Source of the DNA: Nocardia sp. BSTN01
GTDB lineage: Bacteria; Actinomycetota; Actinomycetes; Mycobacteriales; Mycobacteriaceae
Direction of reading: 5' to 3'
Assembly (NCBI RefSeq): GCF_015354405.1
Contig: NZ_JADKYP010000012.1
Coordinates: 62,001-126,000 of the forward strand
DNA: 64,000 bases
This document shows, piece after piece, positions 25,791-34,803 of the stretch; position 1 is the stretch's first letter; each line of letters opens with the position of its first letter. Made by a program: the position numbers and the translations under genes. A model generated the notes under the pieces. The model saw nothing but the letters and a program-made list of their open reading frames with translations. It did no database searches and was not told the DNA's origin.

Positions 25791-26422
25791 TCCTGCTCAC
25801 TCGCGATCGCATTGAGGGCGGCGGCGGTGATGGCGCTGCCGCCGCGCCGGCCGTGCACGGTGAGGTATTCGACGCCGCCGTATTCGGCCAGGGCCTGCTT
25901 GGATTCGGCGGCGCCGACGAAGCCCACCGGAATTCCCAGCACCGCGGCGGGGCGGGGCGCGCCCGCGTCGAGCATGTCCAGCAGATGGAACAGTGCGGTC
26001 GGGGCGTTGCCGATCGCGACCACGGCGCCGTCGAGCCGATCTCGCCACAGTTCCAGTGCCGCAGCCGATCTCGTATTGCCCATTTTCTGTGCGAGCTGCG
26101 GTACGCGCGGATCGGCGAGCAGGCACAGTACGTCGTTGTCGGCGGGCAGCCGTTTGCGGGTGACGCCGGAGGCGACCATGGTGGCGTCGCACAGGATCGG
26201 CGCGCCGGCGCGCAGTGCGGTGCGGGCCGCCGCCACGACCTGCGGGGTGTGGGAGATATCGGTGGTCAGATCGACCTGTCCGCACGCATGGATCATGCGC
26301 ACCACCACCTGCGCGACATCGGCCGGGAACCGCGCCAGATCGGCTTCGGCCCGGATCGTCGCGAACGAGCGCCGATAGATCTCGGCCCCGTCGGTGAGGT
26401 AGCTGGTACGCACATCGGACAT
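25787..26422 (-). CDS. cobH: Precorrin-8X methylmutase CobH
   Basis: A 211-residue enzyme that moves the C11 methyl group to C12, turning precorrin-8X into hydrogenobyrinate. The catalytic His lies in [17 protein letters not shown]. Other family segments are [36 protein letters not shown] and [16 protein letters not shown]. Of two nearby ATGs, 26422 is preferred because AGGGTG stands 7 bases before it. cobIJ follows with a 4-base overlap. The pair would convert precorrin-2 to 3A, 3B to 4, and 8X to hydrogenobyrinate; other steps must be encoded elsewhere. Confidence 0.95.
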   Translation of the reverse strand: MSDVRTSYLTDGAEIYRRSFATIRAEADLARFPADVAQVVVRMIHACGQVDLTTDISHTPQVVAAARTALRAGAPILCDATMVASGVTRKRLPADNDVLCLLADPRVPQLAQKMGNTRSAAALELWRDRLDGAVVAIGNAPTALFHLLDMLDAGAPRPAAVLGIPVGFVGAAESKQALAEYGGVEYLTVHGRRGGSAITAAALNAIASEQE

Positions 26423-26495
26423 GGGCATCACCCTAGCGGTGAGAATCCGGGCCCCGAGCGGCAGCGTGGGCAAGGCGCCGGCCCGGCCTGCGACA

Positions 26496-27068
26496 TCAGA
26501 ACGGGACCCTGGCCCGCCAGGGCGATCCGGCCGGATCGTGCAGAGGATTGGCCAAGACGAGATAGCGGAACAGGGCCAGCGCCCCGGTCAGCAGCACCAC
26601 CGCGAGCGGGACTTCGGCGAGCGCCGCCGTCGCGATCGAGACCCGTATCTCGTCGGGACCGGCGGTCGTCGTATCGAACCACGCGTCTACGAGCAGCAGC
26701 ACCCCCGTGCCGAACGCCGGCAGGATCACCAGCACCCGCCGTCGCCAGCCGAGATAGGCGGTGGCGGCCATCATCGCCACCAGGAAGATATCGAAGCCGA
26801 TCCATACCAGCGCCCAGTGGTTCGCGTTGTAGTCCTGCGGCAGCGTGAAGCCGAGGTAGACCAGCCACGGAATCATCGCGATCGAGCCGCCGACCATCAG
26901 CCACAGGCGTAGTCCGCGGGCCACGCGCACCTTGTGCGGACGCGGCCGCACCCGGTCGGGCCGCAGTCGCGCGACCAATTCGAGCCGCTGGGCGAGCGAG
27001 AGCCGCGCGATCTGCGCATCGGTGAGCAGGTCGGCGGTAGACGGCGAGGGATCCGCGGACGAGTCCAT
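26496..27068 (-). CDS. Conserved integral membrane protein, four predicted helices
   Basis: A 190-residue protein. The first 50 residues are soluble and basic ([20 protein letters not shown]). Then come about four hydrophobic segments: [60 protein letters not shown], and [20 protein letters not shown]. No catalytic motif or transporter family is recognised. It sits between cobH and cobG on the same strand, 73 bases before cobH, so it might belong to the same transcript. A link to cobalamin or cobalt handling is only positional. Confidence 0.75.
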   Translation of the reverse strand: MDSSADPSPSTADLLTDAQIARLSLAQRLELVARLRPDRVRPRPHKVRVARGLRLWLMVGGSIAMIPWLVYLGFTLPQDYNANHWALVWIGFDIFLVAMMAATAYLGWRRRVLVILPAFGTGVLLLVDAWFDTTTAGPDEIRVSIATAALAEVPLAVVLLTGALALFRYLVLANPLHDPAGSPWRARVPF

Positions 27069-27225
27069 CGATCCAGTGTGCGCGAACCGCGGGATTGTTG
27101 GGGCGTGCCGCGAGCAGTTCGACCAGGCGCGGCCGACAGTACGACCATCCGAGCGGCGGTGATGCCGAATAGGACAGCGTCACGGCGAGGTGCTGCCTCA
27201 GCGAGCCGCGCCGGGCGGTGAGGTG

Positions 27226-28428
27226 CTAGTGCGGTCGGTCGTCTGCGCGGGGCCCGGTGATGCGATAACCGCCGGATTCGGCGACCACCTCGGTGACCGG
27301 CCCGGCCGGACGCCCGCATTGCCGATCGCAACCGGACCAGTGCTGTCGCCCGGCGACGACCACCTGATCGGCCCCGACGCCGGACAGGTCCGGTGCCGGG
27401 GCGCCGACCGGCAGCACCCGCCCGGAGGCGACGGCGTCGGCCGCGTCCGCTCGCACGTCGGTGAGTGATTTCGCGCAGCCCGGCCGCCCGGCGCACGCGG
27501 TCACCGCCAGCCACGGCGAGTTCGCGTCGAAGATCAGGCCCATCGGCGCCAGCACCCGCACCACCTGCTCGGCGGTCCACTCGTCCATATCGGCCACGAC
27601 CAGACTGCGCCAGGGGGTGATCAGAATCGGATGTTCCACCGCCGCGACGAATTCCGCGGTCCGGGCCGGCAGGGCGCCGAGGGGCACCGCCGCCCCGAGC
27701 GCGACCCGGTCGTCGGCCTGGGTGAGCCAGCCGATCGGAATATCGTGGCGGGCAACGAAATCCATCGGCTCGGCGGTCGGTTCCAGAGCCAGTTCGGTCA
27801 GGATCCGAGCCGGGCCGTCGGCGACCTCGCGCAGCCGCCACTGTTCGCCGCGCAGCCGCTGGAAGCTGTGTGCCGCCGCCAGCATCGTGTCCACCGCCCG
27901 GTCCGCGCCGATGCGCGCGCCCGAATCGCGTCCGGCCAGAACCAGCGCGAACTCGGCCTCATCGGTGGCGTGGACGCCGATATCGCCGGCGAGACCACTG
28001 ATGTCGCCGCGGCCGTCGTCGAGGGTGAACAGCACGCGCCCGGGTAGCGCGGCCAGTTCCGGGGCCGCCCGCAGCCCCGCGTCGAGTTGCGCGACCAGCG
28101 GATGCACATCGCTCCAGCCGCCCGACCGGCCCGACAGCGGCGAGGCCACGATATTGCGCACTCGTTCGTGGGTGGGTGCCGGCAGCAGATCGGCGCGCTC
28201 GAGCCGCTCGGCCAGTGCCGCGGCATCGTGCATCTGCCGCAACTGCACATTGCCGCGGGAGGTCAGTTCGATACTGCCGTTACCGAGCTCGTCGGCCGCC
28301 GCGGCCAGCGCACGCAGTTGATCGGGGGTGATCGCGCCGCCGGGCAGCCGGATCCGGGCCAGCGGACCGTCGGCGGCCTGATGCAGGCGCAGAACACCGG
28401 GGCAGGAGTCGGGAGCGGAGCGCGTCAT
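27226..28428 (-). CDS. cobG: Precorrin-3B synthase CobG
   Basis: A 400-residue protein of the nitrite/sulfite reductase-like ferredoxin family. CobG hydroxylates C20 of precorrin-3A and forms the gamma-lactone, using O2, which marks the aerobic cobalamin route. Two ferredoxin-like domains are visible: RLPGGAITPDQLRALAAAAD with IELTSRGNVQLRQM, and later DIPIGWLTQADDRVALGAAV. The [4Fe-4S] cluster cysteines are in TACAGRPGCAKSLTD and HWSGCDRQCGRP. ATG 28428 follows GGGGA by 6 bases. It is on the same strand as cobH-cobIJ, separated by a membrane-protein gene. Confidence 0.95.
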   Translation of the reverse strand: MTRSAPDSCPGVLRLHQAADGPLARIRLPGGAITPDQLRALAAAADELGNGSIELTSRGNVQLRQMHDAAALAERLERADLLPAPTHERVRNIVASPLSGRSGGWSDVHPLVAQLDAGLRAAPELAALPGRVLFTLDDGRGDISGLAGDIGVHATDEAEFALVLAGRDSGARIGADRAVDTMLAAAHSFQRLRGEQWRLREVADGPARILTELALEPTAEPMDFVARHDIPIGWLTQADDRVALGAAVPLGALPARTAEFVAAVEHPILITPWRSLVVADMDEWTAEQVVRVLAPMGLIFDANSPWLAVTACAGRPGCAKSLTDVRADAADAVASGRVLPVGAPAPDLSGVGADQVVVAGRQHWSGCDRQCGRPAGPVTEVVAESGGYRITGPRADDRPH

Positions 28429-28630
28429 GATGTCCCCAGCCTACGAGCCGGGCGTGCCCGGAATGCGGCCGGTGCGTCCGAGGCACGGGCTGGTCAGTGA
28501 CCGCGGCGCAGGTACAGGCGATGGCGCGAGACGCGGGACGGTTCGTGTGCGGCGCCCGGCCAGGAGGAATCCGGCAGCAGGCTCGGACCGGTGTGGTGGG
28601 TCGTCCGGTCGTGACAGGCGGTCGCGCTGC

Positions 28631-28951
28631 TCACCGGTCCTTCGAGCTGTTCTCGTCCCGGGCGTGGACTACGGCCTGCCACAGCTGGTCGTCGACGTAA
28701 CTGTCCGACAACAGGTGTGGTGTGTCGTGCCGATCGGAATGGTCGCGGCGGACCGTGGACTCGAAGACCAGCAGCCCGAAGATCGCGACCGCCGCACAGG
28801 CGCCGGCGGCGACGAGCAACAGCCCGCCGTGGCCACCCGCCGCAGCGGCCAAAGCCATCGCTAGCAACGCGACGGCAATCATCATGCAAGTTATTCCTGA
28901 CCAGGCGGCAAAGCGGTTCCGCCTGCTCCATCCCGGTGAGTTCGGCATATT
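28631..28951 (-). CDS. Small membrane protein, two predicted helices
   Basis: A 106-residue protein with two hydrophobic segments, GITCMMIAVALLAMALAAAA and LLLVAAGACAAVAIFGLLVF, and a charged C-terminal tail (STVRRDHSDRHDTPHLL). No family is recognised. ATG 28951 is used; the frame stays open further up but that part overlaps the region upstream of the riboswitch. The ribosome site is weak. It is divergent from cobN, with the riboswitch serving only the other direction. Confidence 0.5.
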   Translation of the reverse strand, partial: NMPNSPGWSRRNRFAAWSGITCMMIAVALLAMALAAAAGGHGGLLLVAAGACAAVAIFGLLVFESTVRRDHSDRHDTPHLLSDSYVDDQLWQAVVHARDENSSKDR

Positions 28952-28994
28952 CACAGCGTACGCCGAGGAGTCGGATCGGGAAATACCGGTCACA

Positions 28995-29105
28995 GCAGTG
29001 CGATAGCATCCGGGGGCTCGCCGATACGAGGAAAGCCGGTGCAATTCCGGTGCGGTCGCGCCACTGTGACAGTCAGACCCTCCGGGCGGGCGGCCGTATC
29101 CGCTA
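28995..29105 (+). promoter_or_regulatory. Cobalamin (adenosylcobalamin) riboswitch upstream of cobN
   Basis: The sequence has the cobalamin riboswitch core in order: GAGGAAAGCCGGTGCAATTC (29028-29047), CGGTGCGG, GCCACTGTGA (29060-29069) and AGTCAGACC (29071-29079), the last being the usual 3' conserved block. Upstream GATAGCATCCGGGGG could supply earlier helices. The riboswitch lies 25-135 bases before the cobN GTG on the same strand. It should lower cobN expression when cobalamin is plentiful. Exact ends are approximate. Confidence 0.85.
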
Positions 29106-29129
29106 TGGGCGCGTCACCCGAGGAGAACC

Positions 29130-32100
29130 GTGATCCTGCTGCTGTCCACGTCCGACACCGATCTGCTGTCCGCGCGCGCGAGCGGCGCCGAGTACCGGCT
29201 CGCCAATCCGGCCCGGCTGCTGGTGGAGGATCTGCCCGGACTGCTCGACGGCATCGATCTGATCGTGGTCCGCATCCTGGGCGGCCGCCGCGCCTGGGAG
29301 GACGGCCTGGACGCGCTGCGCGCGAGCGGGATTCCGCTGGTCGCCCTGGGTGGCGAGATGGCGCCCGATGCCGAGCTGATGGAGTGCTCGACGGTCCCGG
29401 GCGGGGTCGCCGCGGACGCGCACAACTATCTGGCCGCGGGTGGGCCCGGCAATGTGCGGCAGCTGCACAACTTCCTGTCCGACACGGTGCTGCTGACCGG
29501 TCACGGCTTCGAGCCGCCGGTCCACCTGCCCTCCTGGGGTGAACTCGACCGGACCCCGGAGGACTTGTCCGGCAACGATTCCCGCCTCGCCGCCTCGCCG
29601 ACGGTGGCCGTTTTGTACTACCGCGCCCAGCACCTGGCCGGGAATACGGCCTACGTCGAGGCGCTGTGCCGCGCGCTGGAACAGGCCGGCGCCCGTCCGC
29701 TGCCGCTGTTCTGCGCGTCGCTGCGCAATGCCGAGCCGGATCTGCTCGACACGCTGCGCCGCGCCGACGCGCTGGTGGTGACCGTGCTGGCCGCGGGCGG
29801 CACCAAACCCGCGACCGCCGCCGCCGGTGGTGACGACGAGGCCTGGGATATCGGCGCGCTCGCCGACCTGGATGTGCCGATCCTGCAGGGCCTGTGCCTG
29901 ACCAGCGGCCGGGACCAGTGGGCGGACAACGACGACGGGCTCTCGCCGCTGGACGTCGCCACCCAGGTCGCGGTGCCGGAATTCGACGGGCGGATCATCA
30001 CGGTGCCGTTCTCGTTCAAGGAGTTCGACGCCGATGGCCTGTCCACCTATGTGCCCGACCCGGAGCGGGCGGCGCGGGTCGCGGGCATCGCGGTGCGCCA
30101 CGCGCGGCTGCGGCATCTGCCCGTGGCGCAGCGGCGGATCGCGCTGATGCTGTCGGCGTATCCCACCAAACATGCGCGCATCGGCAATGCCGTGGGGCTG
30201 GACACCCCCGCGAGTGCGATTCGGCTGCTGACCGAGATGCGGACGGCTGGTTACGATCTCGGCGCGACAGGTGAGGTGCCGGGACTCGAGGAGCGCGACG
30301 GTGATGCGCTCATCCACGCGTTGATCGCCGCCGGTGGCCAGGATCAGGACTGGCTCAGCGCGGAACAGTTGGAGGGCAACCCGATTCGCATCGGCGCCCG
30401 GCAGTACGCGGCCTGGTTCGCCACCCTTCCCGAGGAACTGCGCACCGCCGTCGTGGAGGCGTGGGGGCCGCCGCCGGGCGAATTGTTCGTCGACCGCTCC
30501 GCCGATCCGGACGGCGAAATCGTCATCGCCGCACTGCGTTTCGGCAATATCGTGCTGCTGGTGCAGCCGCCGCGCGGCTTCGGCGAGAATCCGGTCGCGA
30601 TCTACCACGATCCGGATCTGCCGCCCAGCCACCACTATCTGGCGGTGTATCGGTGGTTGTCCGCGCCGACCGGCGAGGGCGGGTTCGGCGCCGACGCGAT
30701 GGTGCACCTGGGCAAACACGGCAATCTGGAATGGCTGCCGGGCAAGACGCTGGGCATGTCGGCGGCCTGCGGCACCGATGCCGCCCTCGGCGATCTGCCG
30801 CTGATCTATCCGTTCCTGGTCAACGATCCCGGCGAGGGCACCCAGGCCAAACGCCGCGCCCACGCCACACTGGTCGACCACCTCATTCCGCCGATGGCGC
30901 GCGCCGAGACCTACGGCGATATCGCGCGTCTGGAACAACTGCTCGACGAGCACGCCAATATCTCGGCGCTGGATCCGGCCAAACTGCCCGCGATCCGGCA
31001 GCAGATCTGGACCCTGATGCGGGCCGCGAAGATGGACCACGACCTGGGGCTGGACGAGCGGCCGGACGAGGACACCTTCGACGACATGCTGCTGCACGTC
31101 GACGGCTGGTTGTGCGAGATCAAGGATGTGCAGATCCGCGACGGTCTGCACATCCTGGGCCAGGCGCCCGCCGGGGAGGGCGAACTGGATCTGGTGCTGG
31201 CGATGTTGCGCGCCCGCCAGCTGTGGGGCGGCGAGGTCGCGGTGCCGGGGCTGCGCGAGGCGCTGGGGCTCGACGAATCAGGGGAGGAATCGCGTGAGCG
31301 CGTCGATGTCGTCGAGCAGCGCGCCCGGCAGTTGCTGGCCGCACTGCAGGCGGCGGAGTGGTCGCCGGACGCGGTCGGGGAGCTGGTGGCCCGCTACGAA
31401 CCCGACGCTCCGGATACTCTCGCCGCCGTCTTGCGGTTCGCCGCAACCGAAGTCGTGCCCCGGCTGCGGCAGACCGGAGTCGAGATCGAGCGGATTCTGC
31501 ACGCCCTGAACGGCGGTTTCATCCCGGCCGGGCCGAGCGGTTCACCGCTGCGCGGTCTGATCAACGTGCTGCCGACCGGGCGGAACTTCTATTCCGTGGA
31601 TCCGAAGGCGGTGCCCTCGCGGCTGGCGTGGGAGACCGGGCAGGCGATGGCGGACTCGCTGCTGGAGCGCTACCGCGCCGATCACGGCGACTACCCGCGC
31701 TCGGTCGGGCTCTCGGTGTGGGGCACCTCGGCCATGCGCACCGCCGGTGACGATATCGCCGAAGTGTTCGCGCTGCTGGGTGTGCGGCCGGTGTGGGACG
31801 AGGCGAGCCGCCGCGTCACCAGCCTGGAGGTGATCGACCTGGCCGAGCTCGGCCGCCCGCGCATCGACGTCACCGTCCGGATCTCCGGCTTCTTCCGCGA
31901 CGCGTTCCCGCACGTGCTGGCGCTGCTCGACGACGCGGTCCGGCTGGTCGCCGATCTGGACGAACCGGCGGAATCGAATTATGTTCGCGCGCATACCGAT
32001 TCGGACCTGGCCGAGCACGGTGACCGGCGCCGTGCGACCACCCGGATCTTCGGCTCCAAACCCGGCACCTACGGCGCCGGCCTGCTGCAGCTGATCGACT

Positions 32101-32753
32101 CCAAGAGCTGGCGCACCGACGACGACCTGGCCCAGGTGTACACCACCTGGGGCGGCTACGCCTACGGCCGTGGTCTGGACGGCGCGCCGGCCGCCGACGA
32201 TATGCGCGCCGCCTACCGGCGCATCGCGGTCGCGGCCAAGAACACCGACACTCGCGAGCACGACATCGCCGATTCCGACGACTACTTCCAGTACCACGGG
32301 GGTATGGTCGCCGCAGTCCGGGCGCTGACCGGTAAGAACCCCGAGGCCTACATCGGCGACTCGACGCGTCCCGACGCGGTGCGCACCCGCACCCTCTCCG
32401 AGGAGACCACCCGGGTGTTCCGCTCCCGCGTGGTCAATCCGCGCTGGCTCGAGGCGATGCGCCGCCACGGCTACAAGGGCGCGTTCGAGATGGCCGCGAC
32501 GGTCGACTACCTGTTCGGCTACGACGCCACCACCAACGTCGTCGCCGACTGGATGTACGAAAAGCTTTCGGAGAGCTACGTTTTCGACGATGTGAACCGC
32601 AAGTTCATGACCGAGTCGAATCCGTGGGCACTGCACGGCATCGCCGAACGACTGCTCGAGGCGGCCGAACGCAAACTGTGGGAGGCCCCGCAGCCGGAGA
32701 CGCTGGACCGGTTGCGGCAGATCTACCTCGAAACCGAGGGCGAACTGGAGTAG
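29130..32753 (+). CDS. cobN: Cobaltochelatase subunit CobN
   Basis: A 1207-residue large subunit that, with CobS and CobT-type partners, inserts cobalt into hydrogenobyrinate a,c-diamide using ATP. The N-terminus MILLLSTSDTDLLSARASGA is typical of CobN. Later segments include RIALMLSAYPTKHARIGNAV, MVHLGKHGNLEWLPGKTLGM, PTGRNFYSVDPKAVPSRLAW and VDYLFGYDATTNVVADWMYE, all strongly conserved in CobN/ChlH. Length is normal for the family. GTG 29130 has GAGGAG 5 bases upstream. A cobalamin riboswitch precedes it. The small chelatase subunits are not in the window. Confidence 0.95.
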   Translation: MILLLSTSDTDLLSARASGAEYRLANPARLLVEDLPGLLDGIDLIVVRILGGRRAWEDGLDALRASGIPLVALGGEMAPDAELMECSTVPGGVAADAHNYLAAGGPGNVRQLHNFLSDTVLLTGHGFEPPVHLPSWGELDRTPEDLSGNDSRLAASPTVAVLYYRAQHLAGNTAYVEALCRALEQAGARPLPLFCASLRNAEPDLLDTLRRADALVVTVLAAGGTKPATAAAGGDDEAWDIGALADLDVPILQGLCLTSGRDQWADNDDGLSPLDVATQVAVPEFDGRIITVPFSFKEFDADGLSTYVPDPERAARVAGIAVRHARLRHLPVAQRRIALMLSAYPTKHARIGNAVGLDTPASAIRLLTEMRTAGYDLGATGEVPGLEERDGDALIHALIAAGGQDQDWLSAEQLEGNPIRIGARQYAAWFATLPEELRTAVVEAWGPPPGELFVDRSADPDGEIVIAALRFGNIVLLVQPPRGFGENPVAIYHDPDLPPSHHYLAVYRWLSAPTGEGGFGADAMVHLGKHGNLEWLPGKTLGMSAACGTDAALGDLPLIYPFLVNDPGEGTQAKRRAHATLVDHLIPPMARAETYGDIARLEQLLDEHANISALDPAKLPAIRQQIWTLMRAAKMDHDLGLDERPDEDTFDDMLLHVDGWLCEIKDVQIRDGLHILGQAPAGEGELDLVLAMLRARQLWGGEVAVPGLREALGLDESGEESRERVDVVEQRARQLLAALQAAEWSPDAVGELVARYEPDAPDTLAAVLRFAATEVVPRLRQTGVEIERILHALNGGFIPAGPSGSPLRGLINVLPTGRNFYSVDPKAVPSRLAWETGQAMADSLLERYRADHGDYPRSVGLSVWGTSAMRTAGDDIAEVFALLGVRPVWDEASRRVTSLEVIDLAELGRPRIDVTVRISGFFRDAFPHVLALLDDAVRLVADLDEPAESNYVRAHTDSDLAEHGDRRRATTRIFGSKPGTYGAGLLQLIDSKSWRTDDDLAQVYTTWGGYAYGRGLDGAPAADDMRAAYRRIAVAAKNTDTREHDIADSDDYFQYHGGMVAAVRALTGKNPEAYIGDSTRPDAVRTRTLSEETTRVFRSRVVNPRWLEAMRRHGYKGAFEMAATVDYLFGYDATTNVVADWMYEKLSESYVFDDVNRKFMTESNPWALHGIAERLLEAAERKLWEAPQPETLDRLRQIYLETEGELE

Positions 32754-32839
32754 CGCGTGGCCGCTACGTCGTCGAGCGCACCGGCTGCTGCGCCGCGCGG
32801 CGGATGTGCGGGCGCGCGTTCCGCCCTTACCGTGGGTAT

Positions 32840-33229
32840 ATGACCTGGAACGAACTCGCACAGGAGAAGTACGTCCTGCTCACCACTTACAAGAAGGACG
32901 GCACGCCGGTCGGGGCCCCGGTCTGGGTGGCTCCCGACGGCGACCGGCTGGTGGTCTGGACCAATCCGAAGACCTGGAAGGTGAAAAGGCTGCGCCGCAA
33001 TGCCGCGGTGACGGTTCAGGCCTGCGACGCCCGCGGCCGCACCTCCGGATCGCCGGTGAGCGCCGGCACCGCGCGCATCCTCGACGCGGACGGAACCGAA
33101 CGGGTGCGCGATCTCGTCGCCCGCAAATACGGCGTGATCGGCACGGTGCTGATCCGCGGGCACAAGTTGATCTTCGGTAAGGATCGCTCGGTCGGGCTGG
33201 CGATCACCGCTGAACCGGCGGGGGAGTAG
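32840..33229 (+). CDS. PPOX-class F420-dependent oxidoreductase
   Basis: A 129-residue split-barrel flavin/deazaflavin-binding protein. The opening KYVLLTTYKKDGTPVGAPVW and the core KTWKVKRLRRNAAVTVQACD are signatures of the Rv1155/Rv2074-like PPOX family that uses F420H2. ATG 32840 is preceded by TACCGT and six bases, which suggests a leaderless transcript. The neighbour at 33263-33649 on the other strand is a paralogue with the same two signatures, so the pair arose by duplication and inversion. The reduced substrate is unknown. Confidence 0.85.
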   Translation: MTWNELAQEKYVLLTTYKKDGTPVGAPVWVAPDGDRLVVWTNPKTWKVKRLRRNAAVTVQACDARGRTSGSPVSAGTARILDADGTERVRDLVARKYGVIGTVLIRGHKLIFGKDRSVGLAITAEPAGE

Positions 33230-33262
33230 CCGCCGCCGGATCAGGCCGGGTGCCCTGCCGAA

Positions 33263-33649
33263 TCACGCCGGGACAGCGGTGATTTCGATGCCGATCGTGC
33301 CCTTGCGTCCGCGTCGCAGCAGGCTGCCGGTGACGATCAGCCAGCCCATGATCGAGTACTTGCGCTTGATCAGCTGCCGGGTCCGGTCGCTGTCCTGCTC
33401 GTCGAGCACGCGGGCGGTGCCACGCACGATCTCCCCGTGCGGCTTGCCGGAGACGTTGCACGGCTGCAGGGTGACGTCCGGATTGCGCCGCACCCGCTTG
33501 ACCTTCCACGCGGCGGTCTCGCTCCAGACGTACAACTTGGCATCGTCGAGCGCCGCCCACACCGGGGTCGCGACCGGTGTGCCGTCCTTCTTGTAGGTGG
33601 TGAGCAGAACGTAGTTCGCGGTACCCGCGGGCCCGAAAGGATTGTCCAC
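33263..33649 (-). CDS. PPOX-class F420-dependent oxidoreductase (paralogue)
   Basis: A 128-residue split-barrel protein. YVLLTTYKKDGTPVATPVWA and AAWKVKRVRRNPDVTLQPCN align closely with the facing gene, but the C-terminal part differs (SIMGWLIVTGSLLRRGRKGT). It is likely also F420-dependent. The two genes are convergent, 33 bases apart. The start ATG 33649 opens with MDNPFGPAGTANY. Substrate unknown. Confidence 0.85.
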   Translation of the reverse strand: MDNPFGPAGTANYVLLTTYKKDGTPVATPVWAALDDAKLYVWSETAAWKVKRVRRNPDVTLQPCNVSGKPHGEIVRGTARVLDEQDSDRTRQLIKRKYSIMGWLIVTGSLLRRGRKGTIGIEITAVPA

Positions 33650-33686
33650 GACTGCCTAGCCTAATCGGTCGGAAGACCGGCGTGAA

Positions 33687-34454
33687 TCATGCCGTATGCG
33701 TGAGGATTCGAGGGCCCTCGTCGGTGATGGCGACCGTATGTTCGGAATGTGCGGTGCGCGAGCCGTCGGCGGAGCGGATCGTCCACCCGTCCGGATCGGT
33801 GATGATGCGGTCGGTGGTACGCGCGAACCAGGGCTCGATCGCGATGGTCAGGCCGGGGACGAGGCGCATGCCGCGCCCGGCGCGCCCGGCGTTGGGGACG
33901 TGCGGATCCTCGTGCATCGTGCGACCGAGCCCGTGGCCGCCGAATTCGGTGTTGACGGGGTAGCCGTGCCGCCGCGCGACCGCCGCGATGGCCGCGGAGA
34001 TGTCGCCGAGCCGCCCATCCGGCCGGGCGACCTCGACGGCGGCGGCCAAGGCCTCCTCGGTGGCGGCGACCAGCCGGGCATCCTCGGGATCGGCGGTGCC
34101 GACGATGGTGCTGACCGCGGCGTCGGCGACCCAGCCGTCGACCGAGACCGCCAGGTCCATGGTCAGCACATCACCGTCGCGCAATCGGTAGTCGTAGGGC
34201 AGGCCGTGCAGGACCGCGTCGTTGACCGACAGGCACACGGTGTTGCGGAACGGCCCGCGCCCGAACGAGGGCGCGTAGTCCCAATAGCACGACACCGCTC
34301 CTCGTTCCCGGATGCGCCGGCGCACATGCTTTTCCAGATCGAGCAGATTCACCCCGACCTCGGCCTTCTCCCGCAGTTCGGCGAGCACCTGCGCGACGAA
34401 GCGTCCGGCCACGCCCATTCGCTCGATCTCGGCAGCTGTCTTCAGTTCGACCAC
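33687..34454 (-). CDS. map: Methionine aminopeptidase, type I
   Basis: A 255-residue M24-family dinuclear metallopeptidase that removes N-terminal Met from new proteins. Metal and active-site residues are seen in NDAVLHGLPYDYRL (His), TMDLAVSVDGWVADAA (two Asp), EFGGHGLGRTMHEDPHVP (His pair), TIAIEPWFA (Glu) and HSEHTVAI (Glu). GTG 34454 follows GGGAGGTTTC, a strong ribosome site. It is divergent from a small HTH gene, and two copies of a GGTATNNNNATACC palindrome lie between. A second housekeeping map gene is probable elsewhere; this copy looks regulated. Confidence 0.95.
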   Translation of the reverse strand: MVELKTAAEIERMGVAGRFVAQVLAELREKAEVGVNLLDLEKHVRRRIRERGAVSCYWDYAPSFGRGPFRNTVCLSVNDAVLHGLPYDYRLRDGDVLTMDLAVSVDGWVADAAVSTIVGTADPEDARLVAATEEALAAAVEVARPDGRLGDISAAIAAVARRHGYPVNTEFGGHGLGRTMHEDPHVPNAGRAGRGMRLVPGLTIAIEPWFARTTDRIITDPDGWTIRSADGSRTAHSEHTVAITDEGPRILTHTA

Positions 34455-34471
34455 GAAACCTCCCTGGAATC

Positions 34472-34514
34472 GGTATTTATATACCGACTCTAACCGTAGC
34501 GGTATTTGAATACC
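34472..34514. promoter_or_regulatory. Two GGTAT-N4-ATACC palindromes between map and the HTH gene
   Basis: GGTATTTATATACC (34472-34485) and GGTATTTGAATACC (34501-34514) are near-identical 14-base palindromes 29 bases apart centre to centre, about three helical turns. The first is next to the map ribosome site and the second ends 6 bases before the TATGCT box of the HTH gene. They should bind the HTH protein and regulate both genes. Confidence 0.8.
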
Positions 34515-34519
34515 AGCTC

Positions 34520-34525
34520 TATGCT
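34520..34525 (+). promoter_or_regulatory. Probable -10 box TATGCT of a leaderless HTH transcript
   Basis: TATGCT ends 6 bases before ATG 34532, with no ribosome site between, and lies next to the second palindrome. A bound HTH protein would therefore overlap this promoter. Confidence 0.5.
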
Positions 34526-34531
34526 GAGGGC

Positions 34532-34795
34532 ATGGTTCGACTTCCGCTGACCCCGGCCCAGGTGGAGGCCGGTCGCCGCTTGGGCGCGCATGTGCGTGCG
34601 GTCCGGGGCGACCGAGATCCCGCGGAGATCGCCCGGGCGGCCGGCATCTCACCGGAGACGCTGCGCAAGATCGAATCCGGTCGGCTGCCCAGCCCGGCGT
34701 TCGGCACCGTCGTCGGACTCTCCGGGGCGCTGGGAATCCCGTTGCAGGAGTTGGCCGAGGTCTGGCAGTCCGCACGCCTCAGCGCCTCGGCCTGA
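34532..34795 (+). CDS. XRE-type helix-turn-helix regulator
   Basis: An 87-residue protein that is almost entirely an XRE-type DNA-binding domain: [20 protein letters not shown], then IARAAGISPETLRKIESGRL and GLSGALGIPLQELAEVW. The recognition helix is in ETLRKIESGR. Small HTH genes divergent from a map gene are seen in other actinobacteria, as far as I recall. It probably represses or tunes map and itself through the twin GGTAT palindromes. The signal it answers is unknown. Confidence 0.85.
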   Translation: MVRLPLTPAQVEAGRRLGAHVRAVRGDRDPAEIARAAGISPETLRKIESGRLPSPAFGTVVGLSGALGIPLQELAEVWQSARLSASA

Positions 34796-34803
34796 CGGTC
34801 CGG

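Noticed and set aside
24192-26378. A 728-codon plus-strand frame opposite cobIJ-cobH
   Set aside because: The minus strand carries well-conserved CobIJ and CobH with an ATGA overlap; the plus frame has no recognisable protein content.
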